Below, piece after piece: positions 11,301 through 20,692 of a stretch of 64,000 nucleotides of DNA. Position 1 is the stretch's first letter, and each line of letters opens with the position of its first letter. The position numbers and the translations under genes were made by a program. The stretch lies in contig JANRBR010000017.1 of NCBI GenBank assembly GCA_030727405.1, positions 1 to 64,000 on the forward strand, in the 5' to 3' direction. Below the pieces are notes generated by a model that was given only the letters and a program-made list of their open reading frames with translations, was not told where the DNA came from and ran no database searches. Source of the stretch: Crocinitomicaceae bacterium (GTDB lineage: Bacteria > Bacteroidota > Bacteroidia > Flavobacteriales_D > Crocinitomicaceae).

Positions 11301-12687
11301 TAAATTGGAAATCGATGAGTTAAGAACAATTGAACGTAAAAATTCGGATGGTTCGAAACAAGTAATCGTTGTTGGTCGTTCAGCTGAATTGAAAATCACT
11401 GACGAGAAAACAGGCATTACTGTCATGACCGCAAACATTCCTTACGGATCTGAGTTGTTGGTTACGAATGAAATGAAAATTAAAAAAGGTGATGTGATTT
11501 GTAAATGGGATCCATACAATGCCATTATCGTGTCTGAAGTGACAGGAAAAGTGGTATTCGACGGAATCATTGAAAACATTACCTACCGCGAAGAAGTCGA
11601 TGAGCAAACTGGATTTACCGAGAAAGTAATCATCGAATCTCGTGATAAAAAGAAAAGCCCGGCTATTCATATCATCGATCCTAAGTCGAAGGAAATTTTA
11701 AGAGAGTACTCCATTCCAGTTAATGCGCATATCTCTGTTACAGAAGGCGACAAAATTGAAGCGGGTGTGATCATGGTTAAAATCCCTCGTTTAGCAGGTA
11801 AAACCGGAGATATCACCGGAGGTCTTCCACGTGTAACGGAGTTATTCGAGGCAAGAAATCCTTCAAATCCAGCAGTTGTTTCTGAAATCGATGGAACAGC
11901 CGCATTTGGAAATGTGAAACGTGGTAACCGTGAAATCATCATTACATCTAAATTGGGCGAAGTAAGAAAATACTTAGTTCCACTTTCTAAACACATTCTT
12001 GTACAACAAAACGATTTCGTTCGTGCTGGTCAACCTTTATCTGATGGTGCAATAACACCAAATGACATCTTGAACATTGAAGGTCCTACGAAAGTACAAG
12101 AGTACATCGTAAATGAGATCCAAGAGGTTTACCGTTTACAAGGGGTGAAGATTAATGATAAACACTTCGAAGTAATTGTTCGTCAAATGATGTTGAAAGC
12201 GCAAATCATCGAGTCTGGTGATACGCGTTTCTTAGAAGGTCAATCTGTACACAAAGCAGATATCATGGAAGCAAATGATGCGCTTTATGGTATGATGTTC
12301 GTGAAAGACGCAGGTGATTCAGCTGAATTGAAAAAAGGACAATTGATTTCCGTTCGTCGTTTAAGAGACGAGAATTCGAAATTGAAACGTGAGGACAAAA
12401 CGTTGGTAGAGGCGAGAGAGGCAATGCCTGCAACCTCAACACCTTTGTTGCAAGGAATCACGCGTGCTTCACTTCAAACACAATCGTTTATTTCTGCTGC
12501 TTCCTTCCAGGAAACAACAAAAGTATTAAACGAGGCAGCAATTTCAGGTAAAGAAGACCATTTGTTAGGATTGAAAGAAAACGTGATCGTTGGACACTTA
12601 ATCCCAGCTGGTACAGGTGTACGTGAATACCAAACAATGATTGTTGGTTCACAAGAAGCTTATGATGAAATGCTACAAGACGCATAA
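8398..12687 (+). CDS. rpoC: DNA-directed RNA polymerase subunit beta'
   Basis: RpoC carries the active-site magnesium loop of RNA polymerase. The 1429-residue protein includes the N-terminal zinc finger ([20 protein letters not shown]), the catalytic [12 protein letters not shown] motif, the bridge-helix/trigger-loop region ([19 protein letters not shown]), the second zinc-binding site ([14 protein letters not shown]) and the [18 protein letters not shown] motif. It ends with the expected [20 protein letters not shown] region. A strong hairpin terminator follows 20 nt after the stop. Confidence 0.99.
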   Translation: MAFKREIPKKQSSFNKITISLASPENILEHSSGEVLKPETINYRTYKPERDGLFCERIFGPVKDYECHCGKYKRIRYKGIVCDRCGVEVTEKKVRRERMGHISLVVPVAHIWYFRSLPNKIGYLLGLPTKKLDQIIYYERYVVINAGAALTLDNVNLKKFDFLTEEEYLDIVDALPKENQYLEDSDPNKFLAKMGAEALYDLLKDLNLEELSYTLRDQAENETSVQRKNEALKRLQVVEAMKDSQTRIDNRPEWMIVKVVPVIPPELRPLVPLDGGRFATSDLNDLYRRVIIRNNRLKRLIEIKAPEVILRNEKRMLQESVDSLFDNSRKSSAVKTESNRALKSLSDSLKGKQGRFRQNLLGKRVDYSARSVIVVGPDLKLHECGLPKDMAAELYKPFIIRKMIERGIVKTVKSAKKIVDRKEPVVWDILENVLKGHPVLLNRAPTLHRLGIQAFQPKLIEGKAIRLHPLVTTAFNADFDGDQMAVHLPLGNAAILEAQMLMLASHNILNPANGAPIAVPSQDMVLGLYYITKGKLSMEGDIVNGQDGIFYSPQEVIIAYNEKKLDLHARIKVKSYDLGKNGEPELMLIETTCGRVMFNEKVPREVGYINDVLTKKALRDIIGEVLKVCGTSRTAQFLDDIKGLGYEMAFRGGLSFNLDDIIIPKEKEVLVGKAENEVKEVMMNYNMGLITNNERYNQIIDIWTHTNSRLTATLMDQLKTDRQGFNSIYMMYDSGARGSKEQIRQLSGMRGLMAKPQKSGASVQEIIENPILSNFKEGLSILEYFISTHGARKGLADTALKTADAGYLTRRLVDVAQDVVINSNDCGTLRGIVATALKKNDEVVEPLYDRILGRTSVHDVYLPDTDELVIAAGELISEDIANTISKAGIEEVEIRSVLTCEMRRGVCSKCYGRNLANHRLAQRGDAVGVVAAQSIGEPGTQLTLRTFHVGGTASNIADISDLKAKANGKLEIDELRTIERKNSDGSKQVIVVGRSAELKITDEKTGITVMTANIPYGSELLVTNEMKIKKGDVICKWDPYNAIIVSEVTGKVVFDGIIENITYREEVDEQTGFTEKVIIESRDKKKSPAIHIIDPKSKEILREYSIPVNAHISVTEGDKIEAGVIMVKIPRLAGKTGDITGGLPRVTELFEARNPSNPAVVSEIDGTAAFGNVKRGNREIIITSKLGEVRKYLVPLSKHILVQQNDFVRAGQPLSDGAITPNDILNIEGPTKVQEYIVNEIQEVYRLQGVKINDKHFEVIVRQMMLKAQIIESGDTRFLEGQSVHKADIMEANDALYGMMFVKDAGDSAELKKGQLISVRRLRDENSKLKREDKTLVEAREAMPATSTPLLQGITRASLQTQSFISAASFQETTKVLNEAAISGKEDHLLGLKENVIVGHLIPAGTGVREYQTMIVGSQEAYDEMLQDA

Positions 12688-12707
12688 TCGAAAGATGATA
12701 AAATAGG

Positions 12708-12737
12708 AAAAGGATGATCGAAAGGTCATCCTTTTTT
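12708..12737. terminator. Bidirectional terminator between rpoC and recG
   Basis: A 12-bp stem AAAAGGATGATC (12708-12719) with GGTCATCCTTTT (12724-12735) closes a GAAA tetraloop, followed by a T-run on the plus strand. The flanking A/T runs also make a T-rich tail for the minus-strand gene recG, whose stop is immediately adjacent, so it probably serves both convergent transcripts. Confidence 0.9.
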
Positions 12738-14834
12738 TTATGCGATGCGACCCCAGTTTGGACGTGATTTCAACACTTGTCGCATGCGTTGATTCAAAAT
12801 GGAATTTTCCGGTAATAAAAGGTCTGGATCCTTTTCAAGTATTTCCCTTGCTTTTTCTCTGGCCAAACTTACAATTTGTCCATCTCGTGATAAATCGGCT
12901 AATTTAAGGTTCAGGACACCACTTTGTTGTGTACCCATTAAATCTCCTGGACCGCGCAATTGTAAATCAACTTCGGAAATTTGAAATCCATCATTCGTCA
13001 TCACCATGGTTTCCATTCGCTTCATGGATTCCTTGGACAATTTTTCTCCGGTCATGAGAATACAATAAGATTTTTCTGCTCCACGGCCAACGCGTCCTCG
13101 TAATTGATGCAATTGTGAAAGTCCAAAACGTTCTGCACTTTCGATCACCATGACGGAGGCATTTGGAACGTTTACGCCAACCTCGATGACTGTTGTTGCT
13201 ACCATGATTTGTGTTTCCGCTCTGACAAAACGTTGCATTTCCGCATCTTTCTCCGCAGGTTTTAATTTCCCATGAACCATGCTCACTTGATATTGCGGAC
13301 TTGGGAAAGCATCCGTAATTAAATCAAATCCTTCCTGCAGGTTTTTGAAATCCAGCTTTTCGGATTCTTGAATTAGTGGATATACGATGTATATTTGTCT
13401 TCCCAGTTCAATTTGTTCCTGGATAAATTGCAGCAATTTTGGACGGTGATTTTCTCTTCGGTGAATGGTTTGAATTGGTTTTCGACCAGGAGGTAGTTCA
13501 TCAATAATGGATACGTCTAAATCGCCGTAAAACGTCATGGCTAACGTTCTAGGAATAGGTGTTGCCGTCATGATTAATACATGCGGAGGTACTGAGTTTT
13601 TTCCCCACATTTTAGAGCGCTGTGCAACTCCAAATCGATGTTGCTCGTCGATGACTACAATTCCTAAATTGGAAAATTGAACGACATCCTCCAATAATGC
13701 ATGGGTTCCAATTAACAAATGAATGCTGCCATTTTGAAGTCCGTCATGAATTTCCAATCTCCTTCCTTTTTTTGTTGAACCAGTGAGCAGCGCAATTTCA
13801 ATGGGAAGATCCTTCACTAACTCACGAAGTGATTCGTAATGTTGTGTCGCTAATATTTCTGTTGGCGCCATTAAAGCCCCTTGAAAACCGTTATCGATTC
13901 CCATGAGTATCGTTAATAAAGCTACAAGTGTTTTCCCACTGCCGACATCTCCTTGCAACAAGCGATTCATATGTTCACCATGTAAAAAGTCTTTTCGAAT
14001 TTCTTTCAAAACCCTCTTTTGGGCATTTGTTAATTCAAAAGGCAGGTATTCCGTATAAAATCGATTAAAAAGATTGCCTAATTCAGGAAAGATAAAGCCT
14101 TTCATTTTTTTTGCTCGTATTTCCTTACGGAGCAATAATTCTAATTGTAGAAAGAATAATTCCTCAAATTTGAGTCGGTAACGAGCTTGTTTAAATTCTA
14201 CTTCGTTTTTGGGAGCATGAATTTGTACGTATGCTTGTTCTCTAGATACAAGGTTTAATTCCTCGATTAAATAGGGTGGAATTACTTCTGGGATGTGTTG
14301 TTTTATTTGAGGCAGAAGTGTTTGAATCAATTTTCCAATTCCTTTTGCATGAAGTCCTTTCGTGTTCAGCTTTTCCGTGCTCGGATACATTGCTTGTAAA
14401 CCGAGTTCTTTGGATTGTTCTCCCCATTTTGTTAATTCGGGATGTGGTATGGTCCATTGTTGATTAAACGCTTTCGGTTTACCAAACAATAAATAGGTTT
14501 CACCTACCAATAAATTGGATTTCACCCATTGTATTCCTTGAAACCAGATTAAATCTACCGTTCCTGAATTGTCTTCAAATCTAGCTGTTAATTTTCGGTG
14601 TCGACCAGTACCAATTTCTCCCATTTGGGTTATTTTTCCTTTTAATTGCAGGTAATTATCCACCAAATGAATGTCCCGAATTTCATGAAACACGGAACGA
14701 TCTTGGTACCTAAAAGGAAAATGATTAAGTAGATCACGAAAAGTAAACACACCTAATTCTGTTTGTAAACTTGCCGCGCGCTGCGGTCCAACCCCTTTTA
14801 AAAATTCAATGGGTGTGGATAACAAGTCTGTCAT
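12738..14834 (-). CDS. recG: ATP-dependent DNA helicase RecG
   Basis: RecG remodels stalled replication forks and Holliday junctions. The 698-residue protein has the N-terminal wedge/OB domain (about 60-150), the SF2 helicase core with Walker A QGDVGSGKTLVAL, Walker B IDEQHRFG (DEQH box), motif III TATPIPRTLA, and the C-terminal motif VIEVGVNVPNASVM with QLRGRVGRG. It is convergent with rpoC and followed upstream by accA on the same strand (21 nt apart), so recG is likely co-transcribed downstream of accA. Confidence 0.97.
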   Translation of the reverse strand: MTDLLSTPIEFLKGVGPQRAASLQTELGVFTFRDLLNHFPFRYQDRSVFHEIRDIHLVDNYLQLKGKITQMGEIGTGRHRKLTARFEDNSGTVDLIWFQGIQWVKSNLLVGETYLLFGKPKAFNQQWTIPHPELTKWGEQSKELGLQAMYPSTEKLNTKGLHAKGIGKLIQTLLPQIKQHIPEVIPPYLIEELNLVSREQAYVQIHAPKNEVEFKQARYRLKFEELFFLQLELLLRKEIRAKKMKGFIFPELGNLFNRFYTEYLPFELTNAQKRVLKEIRKDFLHGEHMNRLLQGDVGSGKTLVALLTILMGIDNGFQGALMAPTEILATQHYESLRELVKDLPIEIALLTGSTKKGRRLEIHDGLQNGSIHLLIGTHALLEDVVQFSNLGIVVIDEQHRFGVAQRSKMWGKNSVPPHVLIMTATPIPRTLAMTFYGDLDVSIIDELPPGRKPIQTIHRRENHRPKLLQFIQEQIELGRQIYIVYPLIQESEKLDFKNLQEGFDLITDAFPSPQYQVSMVHGKLKPAEKDAEMQRFVRAETQIMVATTVIEVGVNVPNASVMVIESAERFGLSQLHQLRGRVGRGAEKSYCILMTGEKLSKESMKRMETMVMTNDGFQISEVDLQLRGPGDLMGTQQSGVLNLKLADLSRDGQIVSLAREKAREILEKDPDLLLPENSILNQRMRQVLKSRPNWGRIA

Positions 14835-14855
14835 GAAATAGGTTTTTAGGGTTGT

Positions 14856-15809
14856 TTATTTCCAAACACCCATTTGACAGAATTTCTCAATGCGGTCTTC
14901 CACACGTTTTTCTGGATTCATTTTTTCTAATTCTGAGAGGTAATTTTTGATTTTCACCTTCACGGCACTGAACATTTCTTCTGGATTTCGATGAGCGCCA
15001 TTTGAAGGCTCGGGAATAACTTCATCCACGAGTCCATTTTTACGCATATCTGTAGAGGTTAACTTCAACGCATCAGCTGCTGTTTCTTTGTAATTCCAAG
15101 ATCGCCAAAGAATGGAAGAACAGCTTTCAGGTGAAATCACAGAATACCAGGTATTTTCCAACATCACTACTTTATCACCAACGCCAATTCCAAGAGCGCC
15201 ACCAGATGCACCTTCACCAATAATGATACAGATTACCGGAACTTTCAAACGCATCATTTCATAGATGTTTCTCGCAATCGCTTCTCCTTGACCACGTTCT
15301 TCTGCTTCTAAACCAGGAAAAGCTCCCGGGGTATCAATGAATGTAACGATTGGTTTATTGAATTTTTCTGCCAATTTCATTAAACGCAATGCTTTTCGAT
15401 ATCCTTCCGGATTCGGCATTCCAAAATTTCGGTATTGACGCATTTTTGTGTTGATTCCTTTTTGTTGACCAATCAACATTACACTCTTGCCATCAATCAT
15501 TCCGAAACCGCCAACCATTGCCTTGTCGTCTTTCACACTGCGATCGCCGTGCAACTCTATGAATTGACCATTGGTGATGGCATCAATGTATGCAAGTGTG
15601 TAGGGTCTATCCGGGTGTCTTGATAGTTGAACGCGTTGCCAAGGAGTTAAACCAGAAAAAACTTCTTTTGTTTTTTCCTGCAAAACTTGCTCTAATTCAG
15701 CCAATTGTTCTGACATATCCACATTCGTGGATTCACCAAGTTCTTTGGTCTGAGCAATTTGTTCTTCCAATGCTTTTAATGGTTCTTCAAAATCAAGGTA
15801 CGTAGACAT
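14856..15809 (-). CDS. accA: Acetyl-CoA carboxylase carboxyltransferase subunit alpha
   Basis: AccA pairs with AccD to transfer the carboxyl group from carboxybiotin to acetyl-CoA, making malonyl-CoA for fatty acid synthesis. The 317-residue protein has the expected length and motifs: [50 protein letters not shown], the oxyanion-hole region [15 protein letters not shown], and [20 protein letters not shown]. It is divergent from ispE and has a -7 box upstream. Confidence 0.98.
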   Translation of the reverse strand: MSTYLDFEEPLKALEEQIAQTKELGESTNVDMSEQLAELEQVLQEKTKEVFSGLTPWQRVQLSRHPDRPYTLAYIDAITNGQFIELHGDRSVKDDKAMVGGFGMIDGKSVMLIGQQKGINTKMRQYRNFGMPNPEGYRKALRLMKLAEKFNKPIVTFIDTPGAFPGLEAEERGQGEAIARNIYEMMRLKVPVICIIIGEGASGGALGIGVGDKVVMLENTWYSVISPESCSSILWRSWNYKETAADALKLTSTDMRKNGLVDEVIPEPSNGAHRNPEEMFSAVKVKIKNYLSELEKMNPEKRVEDRIEKFCQMGVWK

Positions 15810-15828
15810 AATTTTTTTATTGAGTATA

Positions 15829-15836
15829 CAAAGTTA
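15829..15836 (-). promoter_or_regulatory. Candidate -7 box of accA
   Basis: On the minus strand TAACTTTG matches the Bacteroidetes -7 consensus TAnnTTTG and lies 19 nt upstream of the accA start. No good TTTG is seen at the -33 position, so support rests on the -7 box alone. Confidence 0.45.
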
Positions 15837-15897
15837 ATTGATTTTCTGAAACGATCATTTCTAAACGGAATTTGCGAAAAAGTTCGCTTGAAAAAAC

Positions 15898-15905
15898 TAC
15901 ATTTG
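15898..15905 (+). promoter_or_regulatory. Candidate -7 box of ispE
   Basis: TACATTTG matches TAnnTTTG and ends only 4 nt before the ispE ATG. A TTTG at 15871-15874 is a possible -33 element, although the 23-nt spacing is slightly long. If used, transcription would begin about at the start codon and the mRNA would be leaderless. Confidence 0.45.
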
Positions 15906-15909
15906 TTAT

Positions 15910-16728
15910 ATGATTTTGTATCCTCCAGCAAAGATAAATCTTGGACTAAACATCCTCCGTAAAAGGGAGGATGGATATCACGACATTGATACGTGTATGG
16001 TGGAAATTCCATTCACGGATATTCTAGAAGTAACGAAGTCTGAATCGTTTGAATTTGTTCAAACGGGTATTACAATTAATGGAATCGGAGGCACTAATTT
16101 ATGTGAGAAGGCTTATCATTTGATGCGCAAAGAATTTGAAATTGGTCCCGTTCGCATTCATCTAAGAAAGCAAATTCCAGTTGGAGCTGGACTTGGAGGA
16201 GGATCGGCTGATGCAACTTATACGCTACTAGCAATGAATCAGCTTTTTCAACTCCAACTATCTAATCAAAAACTGAAAGAATTATCTGCCGATTTAGGAA
16301 GTGATTGTCCTTTTTTTGTGGAAGGATTGCCACAGATTGCTCAGGGTAGAGGTGAAATACTGACACCTGTAGAATTGGATTTGTCCAATCTTTACTTGGT
16401 GCTATTAAATCCAGGGATACACGTGGGCACAAAAGAAGCTTACGATGGAGTTTCGGTAGGAGAGAATACCGTTTCGATTGAAGAAATCGTGCAAAAACCT
16501 ATCGATGAATGGAATGGCTTGCTTAAAAACGATTTTGAAACATCTGTTTTTCTACAGCACCCTAATATACAAAGATTAAAAGAATCGCTGTATCAATCAG
16601 GTGCGATTTATGCTGCTATGTCGGGCTCTGGATCTAGTGTTTATGGTATTTTTACTGAAGAAAAAAATCTGATTGATTTTAATTCTTCTCATATTATCTA
16701 CAAAGGAAAGTTTAAAAATATGAAGTAG
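15910..16728 (+). CDS. ispE: 4-diphosphocytidyl-2-C-methyl-D-erythritol kinase
   Basis: IspE phosphorylates CDP-methylerythritol in the MEP isoprenoid pathway. The 272-residue protein is a GHMP kinase: N-terminal PPAKINLGLNILRKREDGYH with the conserved Lys, ATP loop PVGAGLGGGSADA, catalytic-region DLGSDCPFF, and C-terminal AAMSGSGSSVYGIF. The ATG used gives the family's standard N-terminus. It is a single gene, divergent from accA, followed by the promoter of the starch locus. Confidence 0.96.
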   Translation: MILYPPAKINLGLNILRKREDGYHDIDTCMVEIPFTDILEVTKSESFEFVQTGITINGIGGTNLCEKAYHLMRKEFEIGPVRIHLRKQIPVGAGLGGGSADATYTLLAMNQLFQLQLSNQKLKELSADLGSDCPFFVEGLPQIAQGRGEILTPVELDLSNLYLVLLNPGIHVGTKEAYDGVSVGENTVSIEEIVQKPIDEWNGLLKNDFETSVFLQHPNIQRLKESLYQSGAIYAAMSGSGSSVYGIFTEEKNLIDFNSSHIIYKGKFKNMK

Positions 16729-16746
16729 AATTATTAAAACAATTTC

Positions 16747-16774
16747 TTGTTTTCCGATTTTATTTTTATTTTTG
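16747..16774 (+). promoter_or_regulatory. Candidate promoter of the starch-binding protein gene
   Basis: The -7 box TATTTTTG (16767-16774) matches TAnnTTTG. A TTG at 16747-16749 is the best -33 candidate, but the 17-nt spacing is shorter than the usual 19-21. It would give a 5' UTR of about 45 nt and place the neighbouring palindrome at or just after the transcription start. Confidence 0.45.
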
Positions 16775-16778
16775 AAGT

Positions 16779-16796
16779 TGTCAATCTGACACTAAG
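16779..16796 (+). promoter_or_regulatory. Candidate operator 1 of the starch locus
   Basis: The inverted repeat TGTCA-ATC-TGACA is followed by CTAAG. Fifteen of 19 positions match the element upstream of susC; the common form is TGTCAAyyTGACAyTAAG. It lies just downstream of the candidate -7 box, where a bound protein could block initiation. The regulator is unknown; none is encoded in this locus. Confidence 0.55.
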
Positions 16797-16824
16797 TATT
16801 TTTTAACCTTTTAAAATTTAAACT

Positions 16825-17838
16825 ATGAAAAGAATGTTTACTTTTTTAGCTACTGTTTTCATTAGCGTAGCTTCTTATGCTCAATTTCCTGCTGTAGGGA
16901 TGATTGGTTCTGCGGTTCCTCCGTACGACTGGGCAACTGATTTCCCAATGCAAACAATGGATGGAAACATCTATGCAGGTATTGTTACTTGTGTTGATGG
17001 TGAGGCGAAATTTCGTCAAGACGGTGATTGGGCAATCAACTGGGGAGCAAATACATTCCCAGCTGGCGCAGGTGTTCAAGATGGTGCTAACATCCCAGTT
17101 ACTGCTGGAACTTATTTGGTTGTTTTTGACCGTACAACAGGAGCATACAATTTCATGACAGATTACACTGTAACTTACCAAGTTGATATTACTGCTTATT
17201 TGGCTGGTGGTGCAACATTGGCAGCAAATGGTATCCGTGTTGGTGGTGACTTTGGAACAAACCTAGGTTCAGTAGCTGCAGGTCCAATGGCTGATTGGTC
17301 TCCTGGAGATGCAAATTCTGCTATGACAGATTTAGGTAACAACATTTGGTCAATCGATGTAACTTACCCAGTTTCTACATTACAAGCAACTCAAATGTAC
17401 AAATTCGTAAATGGTGATTGGGGTTCAAATGAAGGAACTGATCCATTAAACACCATTGCTGTTGACTCTTGTGGAGTAGATGATGGTTCAGGAAACATCA
17501 ACCGTACGTATTTATTATTACCGGGAACAGTATGTTATGTTTGGGATGCATGTACAGCATGTGGATCAGGAAATGTTGCTGAAAATGCAATTAATAACTT
17601 GACTGTTTCTCCAAACCCAGCTACAGATGTTGCTAACTTCAAATTTGATGTGAACAACGCTACTGAAGCAACAATTACATTATTTGATTTAACAGGTAAA
17701 GCAGTTGCTACGAAAACAGTTGCGACATCTGCTTCAAACAATGTTGAATTAAACACAGCTAACTTGTCTGCTGGTTCTTACATTTACAAAGTGTTCGCTG
17801 GTGACAAAGTTTCTACTGGAAAATTGATCAAACAATAA
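16825..17838 (+). CDS. Secreted SusE/F-like starch-binding protein with T9SS sorting domain
   Basis: Predicted extracellular protein of 337 residues. Residues 1-19 are a signal peptide (cleavage after SYA). About 22-110 resembles the SusE/SusF starch-binding fold (VGMIGSAVPPYDW, FRQDGDWAINWG), and about 120-240 looks like a second carbohydrate-binding beta domain with a nearby Cys pair. The C-terminal ~80 residues are a T9SS type A sorting domain (VSPNPATD, ITLFDLTGKAV, LSAGSYIYKV, ending GKLIKQ). Classical SusE/F are lipoproteins, whereas this one is a T9SS cargo. As the first gene of the starch locus it probably binds starch at the surface; the ligand is inferred from context and fold resemblance. 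Well-biased codons suggest high expression. Confidence 0.8.
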   Translation: MKRMFTFLATVFISVASYAQFPAVGMIGSAVPPYDWATDFPMQTMDGNIYAGIVTCVDGEAKFRQDGDWAINWGANTFPAGAGVQDGANIPVTAGTYLVVFDRTTGAYNFMTDYTVTYQVDITAYLAGGATLAANGIRVGGDFGTNLGSVAAGPMADWSPGDANSAMTDLGNNIWSIDVTYPVSTLQATQMYKFVNGDWGSNEGTDPLNTIAVDSCGVDDGSGNINRTYLLLPGTVCYVWDACTACGSGNVAENAINNLTVSPNPATDVANFKFDVNNATEATITLFDLTGKAVATKTVATSASNNVELNTANLSAGSYIYKVFAGDKVSTGKLIKQ

Positions 17839-17859
17839 TTTTTCATAAATTAAAAGAAG

Positions 17860-17891
17860 GCCTAAGTTGAAATATACTTAGGCTTTTTTTT
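17860..17891 (+). terminator. Terminator/attenuator inside the starch locus
   Basis: GCCTAAGT (17860-17867) pairs with ACTTAGGC (17876-17883), followed by eight T. It lies only 17 nt before the start codon of the next gene, with no promoter visible in between, so it most likely lowers rather than ends transcription into the enzyme genes. Confidence 0.85.
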
Positions 17892-17908
17892 ACCTTAAAC
17901 ATTTCAAG

Positions 17909-20692
17909 ATGAAAAGCATATTCCTAACCGTATTGACGAGTTTTTATAGTTCGATGCTCATCGCACAAGTTTTAGATGTTTCCCCAGCGTTTCCCACGGT
18001 AAATGACGTGGTAACCATTACCTATGATGCCACTCAAGGAAATGGGACGCTCGTTGGTCAATCTCAAATTTATGCCCATGCCGGATTGATTACTTCAGCG
18101 AGTACATCGCCGTCGAACTGGCAATACGTTCAAGGAACTTGGGGAACCGTTGATCCTGAAGTTGCCATGACGAACATCGGGAATAATAAACACACCATCA
18201 CTATTGACATCGACCAATTTTATGGGTATCCCGTTGCAAGTACAACAGTATTGAAATTGGCATTTGTTTTTCGAAATGCAAGTGGAAACATTGTTGGACG
18301 AAATGCGGATGGAAGTGATATTTTTTATGATGTTTATCCAGTCAATTCTGGATTATTAGGTCAGTTTTTTCATCCAAATAATGGAAGCATCTTTAACCTA
18401 AATGATCAAATTGACATCGCTGCTGAAGCAAATACGCCATCCGTTTTAAATTTAAAGTTGGATGGAAGTACCCTATCTACATTGTCAAATGCTACCACCT
18501 TGGATTACATGTTGAATGCAAGTAATCCTGGTACGCACCTATTGGAATTTGAAGTGAATGATGGTGCAAACACCGTGATCGATAGTATTTATTTTACCGT
18601 AAATCCTACGGTGAACATTATCAATCCAAGTGTTTCTGGACTTGAGAATGGTGTAAATTACATCAATGACACCACGGTAATTTTGCAATTATATGCCCCG
18701 CAAAAGGAACATATCTATGTCATTGGTGATTTCAACAATTGGACACCCACCGCAGCCTACCACATGAATTTATCGACGAATAATTCAACCTGGTGGATTG
18801 AACTAAGCGGGCTTACTGCCGGACAAAAATATGGGTATCAATATTTCATCGACGGAGAAATGAAATTGGCGGATCCACTTAGCTCGATCATCTTAGACCC
18901 AAACAATGATGGAAACATTAATGCCTTAACGAATCCGAATCCACACCCTTATCCGATTGGTCAAACTACAGGATTTGTTTCCGTTTTTCAACCAGGAGCA
19001 ACTCCTTATAGTTGGCAAAACACCACATTTCAAGGTCCAGCAAAAAAAGATTTGGTCATTTATGAATTATTGGTGCGTGATTTCGTGGCAAAACACAATT
19101 ATCAAACCCTCATTGACACACTTGATTACCTAGACAAATTAGGCATCAATGCCATCGAATTAATGCCACCAGGAGAATTTGAAAACAATGAAAGTTGGGG
19201 CTACAATCCATCTTTTCATAAAGCCTTGGATAAGTATTATGGCACCCCAGAAAAATTCAAAGAATTTATAGACAGTTGCCACAATCGTGGAATTGCCGTT
19301 ATTGTTGATATGGTATTGAATCATGCATTCGGTCAAAATCCAATGGTCAATATGTATTGGGATGCGGTGAATAATCGTCCTGCAGCAAACAATCCTTGGT
19401 TTAATGCGATCTGTCCCCATGAACCCTATTGTTGGGGTTATGATTTTGATCATACACGAATGGCTACCCAAAATTACATTGACCAAGTAAATAAATATTG
19501 GTTAGATGAATACCATGTAGATGGATTCCGTTTTGATTATACCAAAGGATTTGTAAACAATGCATCGGGGTATAGCATGGAACGAATTAATTTGCTAAAA
19601 CGAATGGCAGATCAAATTTGGGATGTGAAATCAAACGCATATGTCATACTAGAACATTGGTGTGATAATTCCGAAGAGATTCAATTGGCGAATTACGGTA
19701 TGATGTTGTGGGGAAATGTAACGCATGCTTATCAGGAAGCGGGTATGGGTTATACTAGTTCTTCAAACATTAGTTCGGGAATTTACACGAATCGTACATG
19801 GACCGTTCCTCACTTGGTGAGTTACATGGAAAGTCACGATGAGGAGCGAATGATGTTTAAAAACATCAGTTTTGGAAACCAAACCAATCCAAATCATAAT
19901 GCAAAGAATTTGTATGTAGCATTAGGAAGAATGCAAACGGCGGCGGTGATTTTCCTGACACAACCTGGACCAAGAATGATTTGGCAGTTTGGCGAATTAG
20001 GATACGACATTTCCATTGATAACCCATGCCGCGTGTGCAACAAACCGATTCTATGGAATTATTACACGCAAGCACGCCGACGTCAATTATACGATGTTTA
20101 CTCCGCTACCTTAAAATTGAGAAATGATTATGAAACGTTTCGTTCCTTAAATTTCACTTACAATTTAAGTGGGGCAGTAAAAAAAATGAAAATGACACAT
20201 CCATCGATGAACGGTGTAGTCATTACCAATTTTGATGTGAACAATCAAATCGGTTCACCTAATTTCCACCACAATGGTTGGTGGTATGAATATTTTTCAG
20301 GTGATAGTTTAAACGTGACCGATGTGAACATGAACTTTTCGCTTCAACCAGGAGAATACCGTATCTATACAGATGTTCGCCTAGAACAACCAACAATTAC
20401 TGACGCACCTGTTTCCATTGAGGAATTGTTAAATTCAGCTTTTGAATTGGTTGTATACCCCAATCCGAGTAGTGATTATATCAATCTAAAGTTCCAAGCA
20501 CTTGATTTTAGTCCGGTTGAAATCGTTGTTTTAGACCAAACAGGAAAAGAAATTTACACACACAAGGGTTTTTCGAATTTTGGTGAAAATCAATTTGAAA
20601 TCAATGTAGGTGATTGGCCTAGTGGATCCTATCACTCGATTATTCGCCTAGGAAAACTTGTGGCAAACGAAGCATTTTTGATTCAACATTGA
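17909..20692 (+). CDS. Multidomain GH13 alpha-amylase with T9SS sorting domain
   Basis: Predicted secreted enzyme of 927 residues cutting alpha-1,4-glucans. Signal peptide 1-19 (IAQ end); a beta domain about 20-145; an Ig-like segment about 152-235 (FFHPNNGSIF); a CBM48-like domain about 255-330 (IYVIGDFNNWTP, KYGYQYFIDG); GH13 barrel about 380-800. Conserved regions: DMVLNH (467-472), GFRFDYTK with nucleophile Asp543, VILEHW with acid/base Glu582, and ESHDEE with Asp644. The last ~80 residues are a T9SS sorting domain (VVYPNPSSDYINLKF, VVLDQTGKEI, WPSGSYHSII). Its TGA overlaps the ATG of the CotH gene by one base. The exact specificity (amylase or pullulanase type) cannot be told from sequence alone. 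Confidence 0.9.
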   Translation: MKSIFLTVLTSFYSSMLIAQVLDVSPAFPTVNDVVTITYDATQGNGTLVGQSQIYAHAGLITSASTSPSNWQYVQGTWGTVDPEVAMTNIGNNKHTITIDIDQFYGYPVASTTVLKLAFVFRNASGNIVGRNADGSDIFYDVYPVNSGLLGQFFHPNNGSIFNLNDQIDIAAEANTPSVLNLKLDGSTLSTLSNATTLDYMLNASNPGTHLLEFEVNDGANTVIDSIYFTVNPTVNIINPSVSGLENGVNYINDTTVILQLYAPQKEHIYVIGDFNNWTPTAAYHMNLSTNNSTWWIELSGLTAGQKYGYQYFIDGEMKLADPLSSIILDPNNDGNINALTNPNPHPYPIGQTTGFVSVFQPGATPYSWQNTTFQGPAKKDLVIYELLVRDFVAKHNYQTLIDTLDYLDKLGINAIELMPPGEFENNESWGYNPSFHKALDKYYGTPEKFKEFIDSCHNRGIAVIVDMVLNHAFGQNPMVNMYWDAVNNRPAANNPWFNAICPHEPYCWGYDFDHTRMATQNYIDQVNKYWLDEYHVDGFRFDYTKGFVNNASGYSMERINLLKRMADQIWDVKSNAYVILEHWCDNSEEIQLANYGMMLWGNVTHAYQEAGMGYTSSSNISSGIYTNRTWTVPHLVSYMESHDEERMMFKNISFGNQTNPNHNAKNLYVALGRMQTAAVIFLTQPGPRMIWQFGELGYDISIDNPCRVCNKPILWNYYTQARRRQLYDVYSATLKLRNDYETFRSLNFTYNLSGAVKKMKMTHPSMNGVVITNFDVNNQIGSPNFHHNGWWYEYFSGDSLNVTDVNMNFSLQPGEYRIYTDVRLEQPTITDAPVSIEELLNSAFELVVYPNPSSDYINLKFQALDFSPVEIVVLDQTGKEIYTHKGFSNFGENQFEINVGDWPSGSYHSIIRLGKLVANEAFLIQH

